Shown piece by piece: positions 5,526 through 5,787 of a stretch of DNA of 5,787 bases. The first letter of the stretch is position 1, and every line of letters begins with the position of its first letter. The notes under the pieces are model-generated. The model had not been told where the DNA came from. It made no database searches and was given only the letters and a program-made list of their open reading frames with translations. Source of the DNA: JAAYUD01 sp041907665 (GTDB taxonomy: Bacteria > Bacteroidota > Bacteroidia > Bacteroidales > Bacteroidaceae); the NCBI GenBank assembly GCA_041907665.1, contig JAYRGW010000073.1, positions 1 through 5,787 on the forward strand, read 5' to 3'. The position numbers and the translations under genes are program-made.

Positions 5526-5660
5526 TTAAGTTCTACACCTCGTGTCTTTACTATCGTCATCTGTCTCGTTGGCATAAATAGTATCTATTATTTTTTTACC
5601 AACAGTTATTCTATAGTGTGCCTTATCGTAAAAATTATGTTTATCAAAAAGATGAGAGTC
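5526..5660 (-). pseudogene. Probable 3' remnant of an unidentified gene, cut by the IS3-type element
   Basis: An open minus-strand frame of about 45 codons ends with TAA at 5528-5526. It runs back to the presumed insertion sequence end at 5660 without any ATG; the frame stays open into the element as far as 5684, then meets a stop. The peptide begins DSHLFDKHNFYDKAHYRITV and continues through KKIIDTIYANETDDDSKDT to the C-terminus. It looks protein-like, with an alternating polar/hydrophobic pattern and an acidic hydrophilic tail, and the other two minus frames contain stops. I do not recognise the family. The 5' part would lie on the far side of the element, outside the window. In AT-rich DNA an open frame of this length can occur by chance, so the call is moderate. 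Confidence 0.42.
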
Positions 5661-5787
5661 TGTCTTACCCTGATATAGGTTGACTCATTAAAAAGTAAAA
5701 AAATGGAATTATCAAAAAAGAGTCGTGTCCATTATACGAAAGAGTTCAAGCTCTCAGTGGTGGAAGAATATTTAGCTGGCGCACGTT
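5661..5787 (+). mobile_element. Insertion sequence left end, probably IS3 family (continues past window)
   Basis: The sequence from 5661, TGTCTTACCCTGATATAGGT, begins with TG and carries a CCC then TTGAC arrangement like the termini of IS3-family elements such as IS3 itself. It lies 42 bp upstream of an orfA-like start codon, a usual spacing. The far end is not visible, so the exact boundary (5661) is inferred from resemblance and from where the disrupted frame at 5526-5660 stops making sense. Confidence 0.5.
5703..5787 (+). CDS. Transposase OrfA-like protein, N-terminal fragment (runs off the right edge)
   Basis: Twenty-eight codons are visible from the ATG at 5703 to the edge, beginning MELSKKSRVHYTKEFKLSVV and ending EEYLAGAR. 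The YTKEFKLSVVEEYLAG pattern is the first helix of the helix-turn-helix domain (HTH_Tnp_1/HTH_28 type) that opens IS3-family OrfA proteins. In that family OrfA binds the element ends and is joined to the catalytic OrfB by programmed frameshifting, but OrfB is outside the window. The start is preceded by an A-rich stretch without a Shine-Dalgarno sequence. Other families with the same HTH type remain possible. Confidence 0.72.
   Translation, partial: MELSKKSRVHYTKEFKLSVVEEYLAGAR

Noticed and set aside
1..5787. Composite transposon formed by the two edge elements
   Set aside because: The two visible ends belong to apparently different families (ISAs1-like and IS3-like), so they could not mobilise the block as one unit.
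1..5787. CRISPR array, tRNA or rRNA genes
   Set aside because: No regularly spaced repeats, cloverleaf-like sequence or rRNA-like stretch was seen on either strand.

Overview
The window looks like Bacteroidales chromosome (Bacteroides, Parabacteroides or a close relative). The evidence is an AT-rich sequence, Bacteroidetes-type -7 boxes (TAnnTTTG) instead of -10 hexamers, little Shine-Dalgarno sequence, a sigma factor of the Bacteroides-expanded ECF type, and a radical SAM/lipoprotein gene pair known mainly from this order. The genus cannot be fixed from the sequence alone.

Layout, left to right. Positions 1-246 are the right-hand end of an insertion sequence, probably ISAs1 family: the first 33 codons of a leftward transposase, its leader, and a terminal inverted repeat ending at 246. 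Next comes about 200 bp without a gene, then a leftward ECF sigma factor (447-1013) with its own promoter and no visible anti-sigma partner. A leftward two-gene unit follows: a TauE/SafE-type permease (2307-1471) and a DUF1634 membrane protein (1465-1085), 5 bp apart. A 152-bp divergent region carries the permease promoter. Rightward from it runs a two-gene operon, a small lipoprotein (2460-2915) and a radical SAM/SPASM enzyme (2912-3988), overlapping by 4 bp. Converging on it is another leftward pair, an aldose 1-epimerase-like mutarotase (5449-4568) and an O6-methylguanine-DNA methyltransferase (4571-4056), also overlapping by 4 bp. A possible bidirectional hairpin lies between the converging operons. 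At the right edge, a short leftward reading frame without a start (5660-5526) looks like the tail of a gene cut by a second insertion sequence, probably IS3 family. That element's end is near 5661 and its first transposase gene starts at 5703 and runs off the window.

The most interesting content is the lipoprotein plus radical SAM pair. It matches a recurring but, to my knowledge, functionally uncharacterised rSAM/lipoprotein system. The translational overlap and the family-specific motifs in both proteins argue that they act together; what is modified is unknown. The remaining genes are recognisable housekeeping or accessory functions: anion transport, sugar mutarotation, alkylation repair and ECF regulation. 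Both window edges are insertion sequences, so both outer genes (sigma factor on the left, gene remnant on the right) may have been separated from their original neighbours.
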